A DNA stretch of 64,000 bases from Massilia sp. Se16.2.3 (GCF_014171595.1 NZ_CP050451.1:1240001-1304000); one strand, 5' to 3'. Positions 49,714 through 60,514 are shown, counted from the first letter of the stretch. The notes: generated from the letters alone by a model not told the origin. Program-made: numbers and translations.

Positions 49714-50526
49714 TTAACCGCGCTGTGCGCGGCGGCGCATGCCGGCGACGCCCAGCAGGGCGATGCCGAACAGGGCCACCGATGCCGGTTCCGGCACTTC
49801 CTTGTAGTCCAGGCTGACCGAGGCGTTTACCAGGTTCAGGTCACCCTTGATGTTCAGGCCAAAGCCCAGCGCCCTGTCGCGCAGCAGCGATGCCAGCGCG
49901 GCCTCGTTGCCCAGCAGCGAACCGTTCAGCGTGAAGCCGCCGGTGAAGTCGGTGGTCGTGGTGTTGATGACGGTGTTCGTCACGCTGTACTGGTAGTGCG
50001 CCTTGCACGACGAGTTGCCTGGCGATGGGACGCAGCTCTGGCCGTTGTTCTTGGCGTACTTGGTCACACCCTGTACTTCCTTGCCGGACACGACTGTGCG
50101 ATTCAGCGAGGCGTCCGAAGCTTCGGTCGAGCCGGAGAAGAGGTCGGACCCGAACAGCAGGGCTGCCGATTCCTGTTCGCCGGTGCGCAGCACCGACTTG
50201 GTGACGGTCGTGGTGGTCAGGGTACGGGTGTCGCCGCCGCTGCCGGCAATGCTCGTGGTCGTCGTGTTCGAGCTCGAACGGGAAACGCCGTCCACCGAAG
50301 CGAACGAGTCGGTCGCGTCGTCCGCGAACGTGAACGTGAAATTCAGGCCGTTGACGATGAAGTTCTTCGGCAGGAACGAGGCGTCGAAGCTGCCCTTGTA
50401 GTCGCCAGCTTTCAGGTAGCCCGGGGTCAGGCTGGCGTCGAGGGTAACGACATTCGCGCTGGCCTGGGCGGCGGCGCCGAACAGGGAAGCGGCGATGGCG
50501 GCCTTGATTGCGTTTTGAATGAACAT
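49714..50526 (-). CDS. PEP-CTERM sorting-domain exported protein
   Basis: 270 aa from ATG 50526. Signal peptide (MFIQNAIKAAIAASLFGAAA, QASA), a Ser/Thr-rich middle (TTTTSIAGSGGDTRTLTTTT) and a C-terminal sorting tag: VPEPASVALFGIALLGVAGM plus RRR. An exosortase of the EpsH/XrtA group would cleave at the PEP and anchor or release the protein with exopolysaccharide; no exosortase is in this window. The passenger is not recognised. The Thr-rich part could be glycosylated, as is common for PEP-CTERM proteins. Confidence 0.93.
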   Translation of the reverse strand: MFIQNAIKAAIAASLFGAAAQASANVVTLDASLTPGYLKAGDYKGSFDASFLPKNFIVNGLNFTFTFADDATDSFASVDGVSRSSSNTTTTSIAGSGGDTRTLTTTTVTKSVLRTGEQESAALLFGSDLFSGSTEASDASLNRTVVSGKEVQGVTKYAKNNGQSCVPSPGNSSCKAHYQYSVTNTVINTTTTDFTGGFTLNGSLLGNEAALASLLRDRALGFGLNIKGDLNLVNASVSLDYKEVPEPASVALFGIALLGVAGMRRRAQRG

Positions 50527-50808
50527 ACTGTTTTCTCTTTCAGGGAGGTAGTGCTTGTAGAGGCAGTGGGTGTCCCCACCAAGCAACGATATTTTCCAAT
50601 TGCAAAATTCAAACAAACAAACTTTACAATGTGGAATTGCTTGTTATCTATAAGCAACTTCTATGCCAGAAATTAATACAGTTTGATATCAATCACTTAG
50701 AAATTTGATTAATTCGAGGTGTAAGATTTTTCGACAAATAGCAACCAACAATTGCGGAAAAAGCGGAGGATGCGCGATCGGGCTGGTAGCGTGCCGGGGG
50801 CGGCAGGG
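50527..50808. other. AT-rich gap upstream of the PEP-CTERM gene
   Basis: 282 bp. Base composition falls sharply at 50590-50740 (runs such as AACAAACAAACTTTACAATG and TTAATTCGAGG). It probably carries the PEP-CTERM promoter and the 3' end of the diguanylate cyclase transcript. No gene is seen. Confidence 0.5.
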
Positions 50809-52854
50809 CTAGACAGCGTGCAGCTGCGGCTGCTGCCCGGGCACGACCGCCAGCGCGACCCGGCCCGCGCGCCAGGCCTGCTCCAGGTCCTGTTCGATCT
50901 CGGCCAGGCCCGCCTCTCCCGCGTCCTCGACGCGGCTGATGCCATACGCACGGTTGCGGCCATGGCCCTTGGCCAGGTACAGCGCCATGTCGACGATGTT
51001 GACGACGCGTTCCCACGAGACGTCGGTGCCCGGCAGCAGCGGGAAAGGTGCGAAGCCGATCGAGACCTGCACCGACACCTGCGCGCCGCCATGTTCGATC
51101 GTCCTGGTCGGGATCCCTGTGAGCAGGCGCCGCGCGACTTCGTCCAGCCGGGCGCGCGGGACGGACGGCAGGAAGGCCGGGAATTCCTCGCCGCCCCAGC
51201 GCACGATCATGTCGGTCTCGCGCAGGATGTCGCGCAAGGCGGCGGCGATCTCGCGCAGCACGGCGTCGCCGCCGGCATGGCCATGCTTGTCGTTGATGCT
51301 CTTGAAGTGGTCGACGTCGAGCAGGAAGATCGCGCCCACCGTGTCGCCGCCGGCGCCATGCTGCGTGCTGTCGTGGCAGGTGCGCATGAATTCCTGGAAG
51401 TGGCGGCGGTTGAACAGTCCCGTCAAGGGGTCGCGCGCACCCTGTTCGCTGAGCTCCTGGTTCCTGATCTGCAGCTGGGCATTCGCCTTGCGCACCTTGC
51501 GGTACAGGGTGCCGACGACGATGGCGCCGAGCGCCAGCACCAGCGCCAGCAGCCACCAGACGCGCTGTTGCAGGCGGCGGTTGTCGATCTCGATCGACTT
51601 CACCTGGTTTTCCCGGCTCAGCAGTTCGATCTGGCGCTGCTTCTTGTCCGTCTCGTAGCGCTCCTGCAGCTCGGCCATGGCTTTCTGGCGACGCTGCTCG
51701 AACAGTTCGTTCAAGAGCGCGCGTTCTCGCTGGTAAGCCACGACCGCCGCATCCTGGTCGCCGGCACGCGCCAGCGCATCGGCATATTCGCCCAGGGCCA
51801 TTTGCAGGTCGGGCTTGTTGCCCGACTTCTCGAACCAGGCAAGGCCCGCCTGCACCGACTTCCTGCCCTCCGCCATGCGTCCCATCGCCAGGTAGGCCTG
51901 GCCGATATTGATGCGTGCGGTGGCGGCCAGGGCCTGGTCGTTGAGCAGGCGCGCCTGTTCGAGCGCCTGCCGCGCATACGACAGGGCGTTGGGGAAGTCG
52001 CGCAGCTTCAGGTAGCAATCGGCCAGGTTGACGAGGGAAATGCCGATCATCGGCCCGGCGTCGAGCTTGCGCTGCAGGGCCAGCGCCGACAGCTCGGCCT
52101 GCAGGGCGCGCTCGATCTGGTTCGAATCCATCGCCAGCGCATATTCGGTGCTTTTCAGGAGTGCCAGCCGGCCCTCCGAATGGATCTGGCGCGCCGCGCG
52201 CATGGCCTCGTCGAGCAGCTCGAAGCCCTTGCCGTACTCGCGCATGCGGTCGTGCAAAATCGCCAGCGAACGCAGCGAAATCACGATCAGCAGCGGGTCC
52301 CCGCTCTCGCGCGCCAGCGTGGCCGAGGCCTGCAGCTTGCCGAGGGCGACGGGGAAGTTGCCATCCTCGACGAAGGATTCGCCCGACGAGATCAGGGTGA
52401 GGACGCGCAGGCGCACGTCCTCGCTGGTGCTCGCCAGCTTCTCCGCCTGCCATACCAGCGCGTGCGACACGGTGGTTTGCCCCAGGCTGAACAGGGAATA
52501 GGCTTTGGAGAGCGTGGCGCGGGCGATGATGTCGTTGTCGCCGGTGCGGCGGCCGATGGCAAGGGCCTGGTCGCACAGGACGAGGGGCCTCGGCATGCCT
52601 GCCCATGCCATGCAGCGCGTCGCTCGAGGCAACCGGGAATTCCGCCTGCTCGGCGGGCGTGCCGCGCCTGGCCTCGGCTTCCAGCTGCGCAAGCAGGGGG
52701 GGGCGCGCTGCGGCGTGATGCGGGCCACTTCCTCGATCTCGACGAAACGCGCGTGCAGCGGCTTGCCGGCGGCGACGGCGCTGCCGGCCGCCAGCGAAAA
52801 AGCCGCCAGCGCAGCAAGGCTGCGCCAGTTCGTGCGAAATGGGGGAAACGACAT
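50809..52854 (-). CDS. TPR-repeat membrane diguanylate cyclase (GGDEF); compensating frame breaks near the N-terminus
   Basis: 681 aa. Signal peptide through ~28, about seven TPR-like repeats (about 90-390), a coiled-coil/helix, one transmembrane segment (WWLLALVLALGAIVVGTL near 437) and a GGDEF domain (about 490-650) with active-site GGEEF and the inhibitory I-site RETD five residues before. It makes c-di-GMP from two GTP. The text between ~52590 and 52700 is shifted: a run of eight G at 52694 needs nine, restoring PPLLAQLEAEARRGTPAEQ, and an extra G near 52588 compensates. The TPR part is predicted periplasmic and may sense a protein ligand. Confidence 0.88.
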   Translation of the reverse strand: MSFPPFRTNWRSLAALAAFSLAAGSAVAAGKPLHARFVEIEEVARITPQRAPPCLRSWKPRPGAARPPSRRNSRLPRATRCMAWAGMPRPLVLCDQALAIGRRTGDNDIIARATLSKAYSLFSLGQTTVSHALVWQAEKLASTSEDVRLRVLTLISSGESFVEDGNFPVALGKLQASATLARESGDPLLIVISLRSLAILHDRMREYGKGFELLDEAMRAARQIHSEGRLALLKSTEYALAMDSNQIERALQAELSALALQRKLDAGPMIGISLVNLADCYLKLRDFPNALSYARQALEQARLLNDQALAATARINIGQAYLAMGRMAEGRKSVQAGLAWFEKSGNKPDLQMALGEYADALARAGDQDAAVVAYQRERALLNELFEQRRQKAMAELQERYETDKKQRQIELLSRENQVKSIEIDNRRLQQRVWWLLALVLALGAIVVGTLYRKVRKANAQLQIRNQELSEQGARDPLTGLFNRRHFQEFMRTCHDSTQHGAGGDTVGAIFLLDVDHFKSINDKHGHAGGDAVLREIAAALRDILRETDMIVRWGGEEFPAFLPSVPRARLDEVARRLLTGIPTRTIEHGGAQVSVQVSIGFAPFPLLPGTDVSWERVVNIVDMALYLAKGHGRNRAYGISRVEDAGEAGLAEIEQDLEQAWRAGRVALAVVPGQQPQLHAV

Positions 52855-52990
52855 AGATCCTCAGGGACTGCGACAAGTCCCCGAGCGGGGCACCGCCCCA
52901 GATTATAGACTTGGTTACCCTGGGGAAATGAGCGTTTTTTGCCGAATTTGACGGAAAAGCCACACACTTCCCCAGCTTGTCAAGGAGCCA

Positions 52991-55455
52991 TCAGAACGCG
53001 TACTCCGCGCGCACGTACATCGTGCGTCCATTCACGCCGAACGGGCAGGTCTCCCAGCAGTGGGTGAAACCCATTTGCGGGAAGGGTGCCGCGCCGGTCG
53101 GGTCCCAGCGTGTCGGATAGGTGTCGAACAGGTTGTTCACCCCGACGGCCAGGCTCAGGCTGCGGGTGAGCGCATGGCGCAGCGCCAGGTCGACCAGCCA
53201 TTTCGCTTCCCAGGTCTGCACATACGGTGCGGTAAAACCCTGGCCCTGGACTTCGCCGTAGTAGTTCGCGCGCAGGTTGGCGTTCCAGGCGCCGCGCGTG
53301 TAGTCGGCCGCCAGTACGTGGTGGCGGCGCGGCTGGCCGCGTTCGAGGAGCAGCACCTGGGCGTCGTCGAACAGCTGCTCGCCGCTCAGGACCCATGACT
53401 GCGAATGGCGTGCCTTGACCCTGGTACGGTTGAAACCGAGCTGGCCGGAGAGCACCAGGGTGCCGTCGGCGACGTCGCGCACCCGATGCTCGGCCACGAT
53501 GTCGAGGCCGCGCGTCCTTGTATCGACCGCATTCGTGAAGAACTGCGCCTGGCCGACGCGCAAGGGGTCGAGGATGGCCTTGATCGGACAGGCCGTGCGG
53601 CTGGCGCAGGCACCGCGCTCCGGCGCGATCGTGCTGGAGAAGACGATGCGGTCGTCGATGTCGGTGCGGTAAAGGTCCGCCGTCAGCGAAAAGTTCGAGA
53701 CGGGACGCAGCACCATGCCGATGCTGGCGCTGCGCGAGGTCTCGTCCTTGAGCGGCGCAATACCGAAGGCCCGGGTGACGGCGCTGCCTTCGCGCGCGGT
53801 CAGGGTCTCGGTCAGCACGCCTGCAGTGTTCAGATTTGTCGATACCGAGCTGTAGAACTTCTGCTGTACCGACGGTGCCCGGAAGCCGGTGGAGGTGCTC
53901 GCGCGCAGGCCGAAGCCGCGGGTCGGGTCGAAGCGGGCGATCAGCTTGCCGGTGGTGGTATTGCCGAAGTCGGAATAGCGCTCGCGGCGGATGGCCGAAC
54001 CGAGCGTCAGCTGCTCGCTCCATTTGTGTTCGGCGTCGATGTAGAAGGCGGTGTTGTGGCGGCCCGCGTAGACCTGGGTGGCCGGCGTGTAGCCGGGGAA
54101 GCCCTGGATGCCGGCTTGCGCGATGCCGCCATGCTGGTCGCGGATGACGAGGGCCGGGTTGTTGGTCCGCCCGTACTGGTAAGAGACCGGTTCGCCCGCT
54201 TCGATGCGGTAGCTGTCGCGCCGGTATTCAAAACCGGTGGCCACGAAAATCGGCTGGCCGAGGAAGTGCAGCTGCCCCTTGGCGTCGAGGTTGAAGGTCG
54301 ACTGCTGGAAGCCCAGCGTGCCGGTATAGGCCTCGCGCGGCGACTCGCCGTAGATGCCGCAGGGGCACTTCTGCTCGTACCAGTAGCTGACGTTGATCGA
54401 ATCGCGTTCGTGGAACACCAGTTCGCTGCGGCCGTGGTTGAAGCTGGCATCGACATTCCAGCTGCCGCCGAGGCTTCCCCGGTAACCGAAGGCCAGCGAG
54501 GCGTCGCGCACTTCGGTGTGGATGGCCGGCAGGTAGCCGTTCGGGTACACCGCCGGCACATTGCGTGCGTCCTCGCGCGGGCGGAAGAAGCCGGCCCCTT
54601 CGCCGGTACGCTTCGAGACGCCGCCGAACAGGTACAGCTCGCCGCCGCGGCCGACCGGCAGCATCGCGTTCGTCCACAGGTAGGCATCCCTGGCCAGGCT
54701 GTCGCCGATGCGCTGGGTCACGCGCGGCGGATCGACGCGCAGCGTGTCGACGCCGGCGCGGTTGGTCTCGCCGCGGCGCCGGCCCTCGAGCGCCAGCGAC
54801 AGGTAGCCGCCGTCGCTGCCGGGGGGCGAAGCCGCGCGACGCGCTGGCGCCATAGGTGTCGCCATCGCCCTGCGCAGTGGTGGCGGCGCTCGCCATGGCC
54901 AGGCCGCTGCCCGCGCCGCTCTTGAGAACGATGTTGATCACGCCGGCGATCGCGTCGGAACCGTATTGGGCGGCGGCGCCGTCGCGCAGGACCTCGATAT
55001 GGTCGATCGCCGACATCGGGATCGCATTGATGTCGGTGCCGGCCGAGCCGCGGCCGACCGTTTGCTGGACGTTGACGAGCGCCTGCTGGTGGCGGCGCTT
55101 GCCATTTACCAGCACCAGCAGCTGGTCCGGGCCGAGGCCGCGCAGCGTGGCGGGGCGGATGATATCGGTGCCGTCGCTGATGAAGGTGGTGCTGAAGTTG
55201 AATGAGGGGTCCAGGTCCTGCAAGGCCTTGCCCAGCTCCGGGGTGCCGGTCGAGGCCAGGTCCTTCGCGCTCACCAGACCTCACCGGCACGGCGGTATCG
55301 AGCGCGGAGCGCGGCGCGCCGCGCGAACCGATCACGACGACGCTCTGGGCCGCCTCCGGGCCAGGCGCTTGCGGGTCGGATTGCGCATGTGCATGCGGAA
55401 AGGCGGCCAGCAGCGCGGCGGCCAGCAGGGTCGGGTGCAACTTCGTAGCGGTCAT
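52991..55455 (-). CDS. TonB-dependent receptor; two extra bases
   Basis: About 821 aa. Start ATG 55455 with signal peptide MTATKLHPTLLAAALLAAFP. Plug with VVVIGSRG, LRGLGPDQLLVLVNGKRRH and RDGAAAQYGSDAIAGVINIV; barrel with GLRASTSTGFRAPSVQQKFYS; ends MYVRAEYAF with the outer-membrane Phe. An extra G at ~55283 and a run of six G at ~54826 (five needed) break the frame; both repairs join recognised blocks (PVRSVSAKDL; RGFAPGSDGGYLSL). Two Cys pairs (EQKCPCGIYG and HCWETCPFG) are unusual for the family. Ligand unknown. Confidence 0.9.
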
Positions 55456-55662
55456 CGCGAATCCTCGTTGAACATGGTCAGTGACCTGAGAATGTTGCTC
55501 GCGGTAACCTCTACGGACTTGCGTTAGGACAATGCAGCCAGTGCTATACCGTTTCCTGTATCTAAGTGGCAACAGCCAGCACAGCGGCAGGTGACTTTAC
55601 CGATAGCAATAGGATAGAGTTGCTAAGTTGTAATAATAAATAGCCAATAGAAAGGCAAGGCC

Positions 55663-56956
55663 ATGGATTTAGTGTACAAAAACGAAAAAACGCTGTTCGG
55701 CATCATGCTGGTGCTGTCGATCTTCGTCTGGGCGGGCATGATTTTCGGTGCTGGCGGAGTAGTGCTGGTTTACGGCCTGATGTTCTTCCTGTTCTACTGT
55801 TTCGCGCAGTCGGCGCTGATTTCCTATATCAAGGGCACGGGTGTACGCATCACCCACGAGCAGTTCCCCGACCTGCACCAGCAGATCGGCGCCTGCTGCG
55901 CCAAGCTGGGACTGGAGCGCGTGCCGGAAGCCTATGTGCTGCAAATGGGCGGTTCGCTCAACGCCTTCGCGACCCGCTTCCTGGGGCGCGATTTCCTGGT
56001 GCTGTATTCGGACGTCATCGACAACCTGCACGACAACCCGGATGCGCTGAACTTCTACATCGGCCACGAGATCGGCCACATCAAACGGCGCCACCTGAGC
56101 TGGGCGACCGTGCTGCTGCCGGCTTCCTTCCTGCCGCTGGTGGGCGCAGCCTATTCGCGCGCCCGCGAGTACACCTGCGACCGCCACGGACCTGGCGGCC
56201 TGCGAGCACCCGTTGAACGCCGAATTCGGCATCGCGGCGCTGGCTGCCGGCGGCAAGCGCTGGCGCACGATGAACAAGGGCGCCTATATCGACCAGGCAC
56301 GCGAGACCGAGGGCTTCTGGATGTCCTTCCACGAGCTGGTCGGCGATTATCCATGGCTGGTCAAGCGCATGGCGGCGGTACGCGCGCTGGCGGCCGGCCA
56401 GGAAGTGCGGCAGCCGCGCCGCCACGTGCTGGCAACGATCATGGCGCTGTTCGTGCCGCGCACCGGCGCCACCGGTGGCGGCGGTGCGATCATGACCGTC
56501 GCGATCGTCGGCATCCTGGCTGCGGTCGCCATCCCCGCCTACGAGAAATACACGCAGAAAGCGGCCCCGGCACGGATGGACCTGGGGTACCAGCAGAACG
56601 GGCAGGGAGCGGCGACCGGCAACGCCAGCCAGCAGCGCTACCAGACGGCGGTCGTCGCCAGCGCCTACCAGACCGCCCTTGACGCGACCGGCAAGATCGG
56701 CGCCTATGTGACCGAGACCGGCACGGTTCCGACCCTGGAGCAGGTCAAGCTGGACCCCGCCAACCCGGGCGCGGCCGTGCGTTCGCTGGCGATCGATCCG
56801 GAAAGTGCGGCGCTGCGCGTCGTCACCCGCCTCGCGGGCGGCGAAGGCCAGGGCGTGCTGGTGCTCGAGCCGACGATGGACGAGAACAGGAAGCTGTCGT
56901 GGTCCTGCAGTGGCGAGAACATCCCGCACGAGGCCTTGCCCGAGGCCTGCCGCTAG
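55663..56956 (+). CDS. M48-family membrane metallopeptidase fused to a type IV pilin-like domain; one extra base
   Basis: About 430 aa. Two N-terminal helices (about 12-30 and 33-52); a zinc site HEIGH at 135-139 and a third ligand E169 in AREYTCDRH, as in HtpX/Ste24-like M48 enzymes. An extra G at ~56188 breaks the frame; dropping it gives CDRHDLAACEHPLNAEFG. After a Gly-rich linker (TGGGG) near 268 comes AIMTVAIVGILAAVAIPAYE, which closely resembles the N-terminal helix of type IV pilins, then a pilin-head-like region ending LSWSCSGENIPHEALPEACR with the two Cys of a pilin D-region. The canonical prepilin Gly and Glu5 are absent. Confidence 0.82.
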
Positions 56957-56969
56957 GGCGCCTGCGGGG

Positions 56970-57749
56970 CTAGTCGGCCTGGTCCTGCATCCACAGTTTC
57001 AGGCCTTCGACCCATTTCTTCGCCGGCAGGTTGTAGCGCCGCCTGATCTCGCCCGCGCGCTCGAAGAGGACGGCGAAATCGATCCGGGGCGCGTGCTTGA
57101 AGGCGATGACGACGATGTTCGCGTCGTGCACTTCGGGCAGCCAGACGACGGCATCGAAGACGGCACGCATGGCGTCCAGGTTCTTGTCGTAGTTGGCCAG
57201 TTCGCCGAACACGTTGGTCGTCATGATGCCGCCAGGCGCCAGGCAGTCGAAGCAGCCCTGGTAGAAGTCGAGCGAGTCCAGTACCGGCCCGCGCGCTTCT
57301 TCGTCATACAGGTCGACCTGCAGCGCGTCGACCCTGCCGTGGTTCGATGCGTCGAGCACGTAGTCGAGCGCATTCATCTCGCGCACCTGCAGGCGCGCGT
57401 CGTCCGGCGGCAGCTCGAACAGGGCGCGGCAGATCGCGATCACGTTCGGATTGAGTTCGATCGCCTCGACCCGGGCATCGGGAAAGCGCCGGTAGCAGAA
57501 CTTGGTGAGCGCGGCGCTGCCCAGGCCCAGCTGCACGATCTGGCGCGGCCGCTCGATGAAGAGCAGCCAGGCCATCATCATCTGCACGTATTCCAGTTCG
57601 ATCGCATCCGGACGCGCCAGGCGCATGGCCCCCTGTTCCCAGGAGCTGCCCAGGTGCAGCGAACGCACGCCCTCGAATTCGGTGATGGTGGCGGGCGGGT
57701 GGCCCGGCTGGGCGAAGCGCGGATCGAAGGGAGGGGGCTTGCTGGACAT
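56970..57749 (-). CDS. Spermidine-synthase-like protein
   Basis: 259 aa. A Rossmann fold like polyamine aminopropyltransferases: QIVQLGLGSAALTKFCYRRF (motif I), EAIELNPNVIAICRALF and DALQVDLYDEEARGP. It lacks the N-terminal beta domain of true spermidine synthases, so it may be a methyltransferase-like orphan. It begins 50 nt after the sensor kinase stop and is probably the last gene of the ABC/two-component operon. Convergent with the M48-pilin gene, 13-nt gap. Confidence 0.85.
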   Translation of the reverse strand: MSSKPPPFDPRFAQPGHPPATITEFEGVRSLHLGSSWEQGAMRLARPDAIELEYVQMMMAWLLFIERPRQIVQLGLGSAALTKFCYRRFPDARVEAIELNPNVIAICRALFELPPDDARLQVREMNALDYVLDASNHGRVDALQVDLYDEEARGPVLDSLDFYQGCFDCLAPGGIMTTNVFGELANYDKNLDAMRAVFDAVVWLPEVHDANIVVIAFKHAPRIDFAVLFERAGEIRRRYNLPAKKWVEGLKLWMQDQAD

Positions 57750-57798
57750 GGTTCGGGACGTCGGCGAGAGGAGCCGATCTTACCAGAGGGCCGCCGAT

Positions 57799-59119
57799 CT
57801 ACGGCGCGGGCAGGATCAGCGTGACCGCCAGCCCGCCGCCGTCGCGGTTCGACAGCAGGATGCGCCCGCCGTGCGCTTCGGCGATCTCGCGCGCCAGCGC
57901 CAGGCCCAGGCCCGTGCCGCTGCGCTTGGTCGAGTAGAAGGGCACCAGCGCATTGGTCAGCACGGCCTCGCTCATGCCGGCGCCGCGGTCGACCACGTCG
58001 ATGCGCAGCACGTCCTGGACGCGGCGCACCTGCAGTGCGACTTCCTGCGGCGCCGACCCCGATTCGTGCGCGTTTTTCAGCAGGTTGAGGAGAGCCTGTT
58101 CCAGCTGCGCCTGGTCGGCGAGTGCTGGTTCCGGCGGCAGTTCGCCGACCACGCGGAAATCGACCTGCGCCGCCAGGCGCCCGACAAAAGGCGGCCCAGT
58201 CGAGCTGCTCCAGGCGCGGCGTGGGCAGCTTGGCGAAGCGCGCATAGCCGAGGATGAAGCGCTCCAGGTGGCGCGTGCGCTCGCCGATCGTTTCCGGGAT
58301 CTGCGGCAGGCGCTCGGTCTGGCCCCGGCGCACGAGTTCCGCGCCGGAGTGCGCCAGCGAGGCAAGCGGCGCCAGCGAGTTGTTCAGCTCATGGCTGATC
58401 ACCCGGATCACTTTTTTCCATGTCTGCACTTCCCGGCGCCGCAGTTCGGCCGTCAGGTGGCGCAGCAGCAGCAGTTCGTGGCGCCGCCCGTTCAGGCTGA
58501 AGTGGCTGCGCGCCAGGTGATACACCTGCTCGTCCTCGCCTTGGCCGGCGGTAAACAGCCCATCGCCGCCGCGCGCCAATGCTTCGCCCAGCGCCGGCGT
58601 TGCTCCCGCCAGCAGGTCCTGCAAGGCATGCCCCTCGAGCTTGCGGCCCTCGGCCAGCAACTGGCGCGCGGCCAGGTTCGCATACACGACCGTGGGGCCG
58701 CGTCCGCCGGCATCGGCCACCAGCAGCATCGCCACCGGCGTGTTCTGCACCATCGTGTCGAGCAGCAGTTCGCGCTGCACCAGGTCGCGCCGCTGCTCGC
58801 GCAGCACCGTGCCAAGCGCGTTGTGGGCCTCGATGAGATCGGACAGCTCGTCGTTCTGCGGCCAGTGCAGGCTGAACGAAAAGTCGCCGTCGCGGTAGCT
58901 GGTGACGGTGCCTTCCAGCGCCCGGAACAGCGACAGGATCGGCTGCACCTGCGAGCGCACGGTAATGATCGCGATCGGCACCACGCAGGCCAGGCACAGG
59001 CCGAAGACGAGCAGCGGCCGGCCAGGCAGCAGGTGGTCGAGCCCGAGCGCGATCAGGATGCCGACCGCGAGCAGGGTGCCGACCAGGGCGGAAAAGCGGG
59101 TGACGAGGGAGAGGCGCAT
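57799..59119 (-). CDS. Membrane sensor histidine kinase; one extra base
   Basis: About 440 aa. Two transmembrane segments in the first 60 residues (ALVGTLLAVGILIALGL and LLVFGLCLACVVPIAI), a HAMP-like linker, a PAS-like region (about 115-210), phospho-acceptor VISHELNNSLAPLASLAHSG, and the ATPase boxes DRGAGM and GTGLGLAL. At ~58188 AAAA should be AAA (removing one base gives WAAFVGRLAAQVDF). It pairs with the sigma-54 regulator 4 nt upstream and resembles NtrY-type kinases. Signal unknown; the adjacent ABC exporter suggests an envelope stress or toxic peptide/lipid. Confidence 0.9.
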
Positions 59120-59123
59120 CGGA

Positions 59124-60468
59124 TCAGCGCCCGATGCCCAGCCGCTCCATGCGTCGGTACAGGGCCTGGCGCGACAAGCCGAGTTCGCTCGCGGCCTGCG
59201 AGACCACGCCGCCGGCCCTGGCCAGCGCCGCCGCAATGGCGTCGCGGTCCGGCTCGGACCTCGAACGCCGCCGCCACGGGAGCCGCCGCCGGTGCGGCCG
59301 GCAGCCCGAGGTCGGGCGCGAGGATGGTCTCGCCCAGCGCCAGCAGGTTGGCGCGCGCCATCACGTTCTTCAGCTCGCGCACATTGCCCGGCCAGGGATG
59401 CGCCAGCAGCGCGCGCTCGGCACCGGGGTCGAGGCGCTTGCCTGGCGCGAGGAAGCTCAAGGCCAGCGGCAGGATGTCGAGCGGCCGCGCGGCAAGCGCC
59501 GGCAGGCGCAATTCGATCACGTTCAGGCGGTAGAACAGGTCTTCGCGAAAGCTGCCGGTGCGGATCATCGCCGCCAGGTCGGCATTCGTGGCGCTGATCA
59601 CCCGCACCTTGACCTGCCGTTCGCGGTTCGAACCGAGGCGTTCGAAGCGGCCGGTTTCCAGTACGCGCAGCAGTTTCATCTGTCCCGCCGGCGGCAGGTT
59701 GCCGATCTCGTCGAGGAAGAGGGTGCCGCCGTCGGCCGCCTCGAACTTGCCTTCGCGCGCCTTGGTCGCGCCCGTATAGGCGCCGGCGTCGGCGCCGAAC
59801 AGTTCCGCTTCGATCAGCTCGGAAGGCAGTGCGCCGCAATTAAGGACCACGAAGGGGCCTTGATTCACCTGCGAATTGGCCTGGATGATCTCGGCGATGC
59901 GTTCCTTTCCGGTGCCGTTCGGCCCCGTGATCAGGATTGGCACGTCGGCGCGCGCCACCTGGCAGGCCAGTTGCAGCACGCGCTCGGTGGCGGGGTCGGC
60001 CCAGACCAGGCCGCGCAGGTCGTATTGTTGTTCCAGCTCGCGCCGTTCGCGCCGCTCGCGCCCGACGCGCTGGGAGAGCGCGCGATTCGCCTGGCCCAGT
60101 TCGACCAGGTTGGTGACGGTGGCGAGCAGGCGCTCGTCGTTCCGGGGTTTCGGCAGGTAGTCGGCGGCGCCCGCTTTCACCAGGTCGACCGCCGCGTCCA
60201 GGTGGGTCCAGGCGGTCAGCAGGATTACCGGCAGGTCCGGGTAGCTGGCGCGGATGCGCCGGAACAGCGCCACGCCTTCCTCGCCCGAAGTGGTGTCCGC
60301 CGTGAAGTTCATGTCCTGGATCACCAGGTCGACCGGCTCGCGCGCCAGCAGCGCCAGCCCTTCCTCGGGTGAGGCCGCATGCAGCGCCGCGATGTCGTGC
60401 AGCGAAAACAGCACGTCGAGCGCGACGCCGACGGCGGCGTTGTCGTCAATGATGAGTACAGTAGGCAT
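59124..60468 (-). CDS. Sigma-54-dependent response regulator (NtrC type); one extra base
   Basis: About 447 aa. Receiver domain (1-120) with phospho-acceptor Asp in DLVIQDMNF near 53; AAA+ domain with Walker A GPNGTGKE, Walker B GGTLFLDEIGNLP and the sigma-54 contact loop GAYTGA (Tyr in place of the usual Phe); and a Fis-type helix-turn-helix at the C-terminus (VVSQAASELGLSRQALYRRM). An extra C near 59262 breaks the frame just before that HTH; removing it gives EPDRDAIAAALARAGG. It presumably activates a sigma-54 promoter, perhaps that of the upstream exporter genes. Confidence 0.92.
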
Positions 60469-60514
60469 GTTCGTCAGGATAGCACTGCTGCGGGCTTGGG
60501 CATGCGCCCCCCGG

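Noticed and set aside
56970..57749. True spermidine synthase (SpeE)
   Set aside because: The Rossmann core fits, but the N-terminal beta-sheet domain of SpeE and a partner SpeD are not seen, so only spermidine-synthase-like is claimed.
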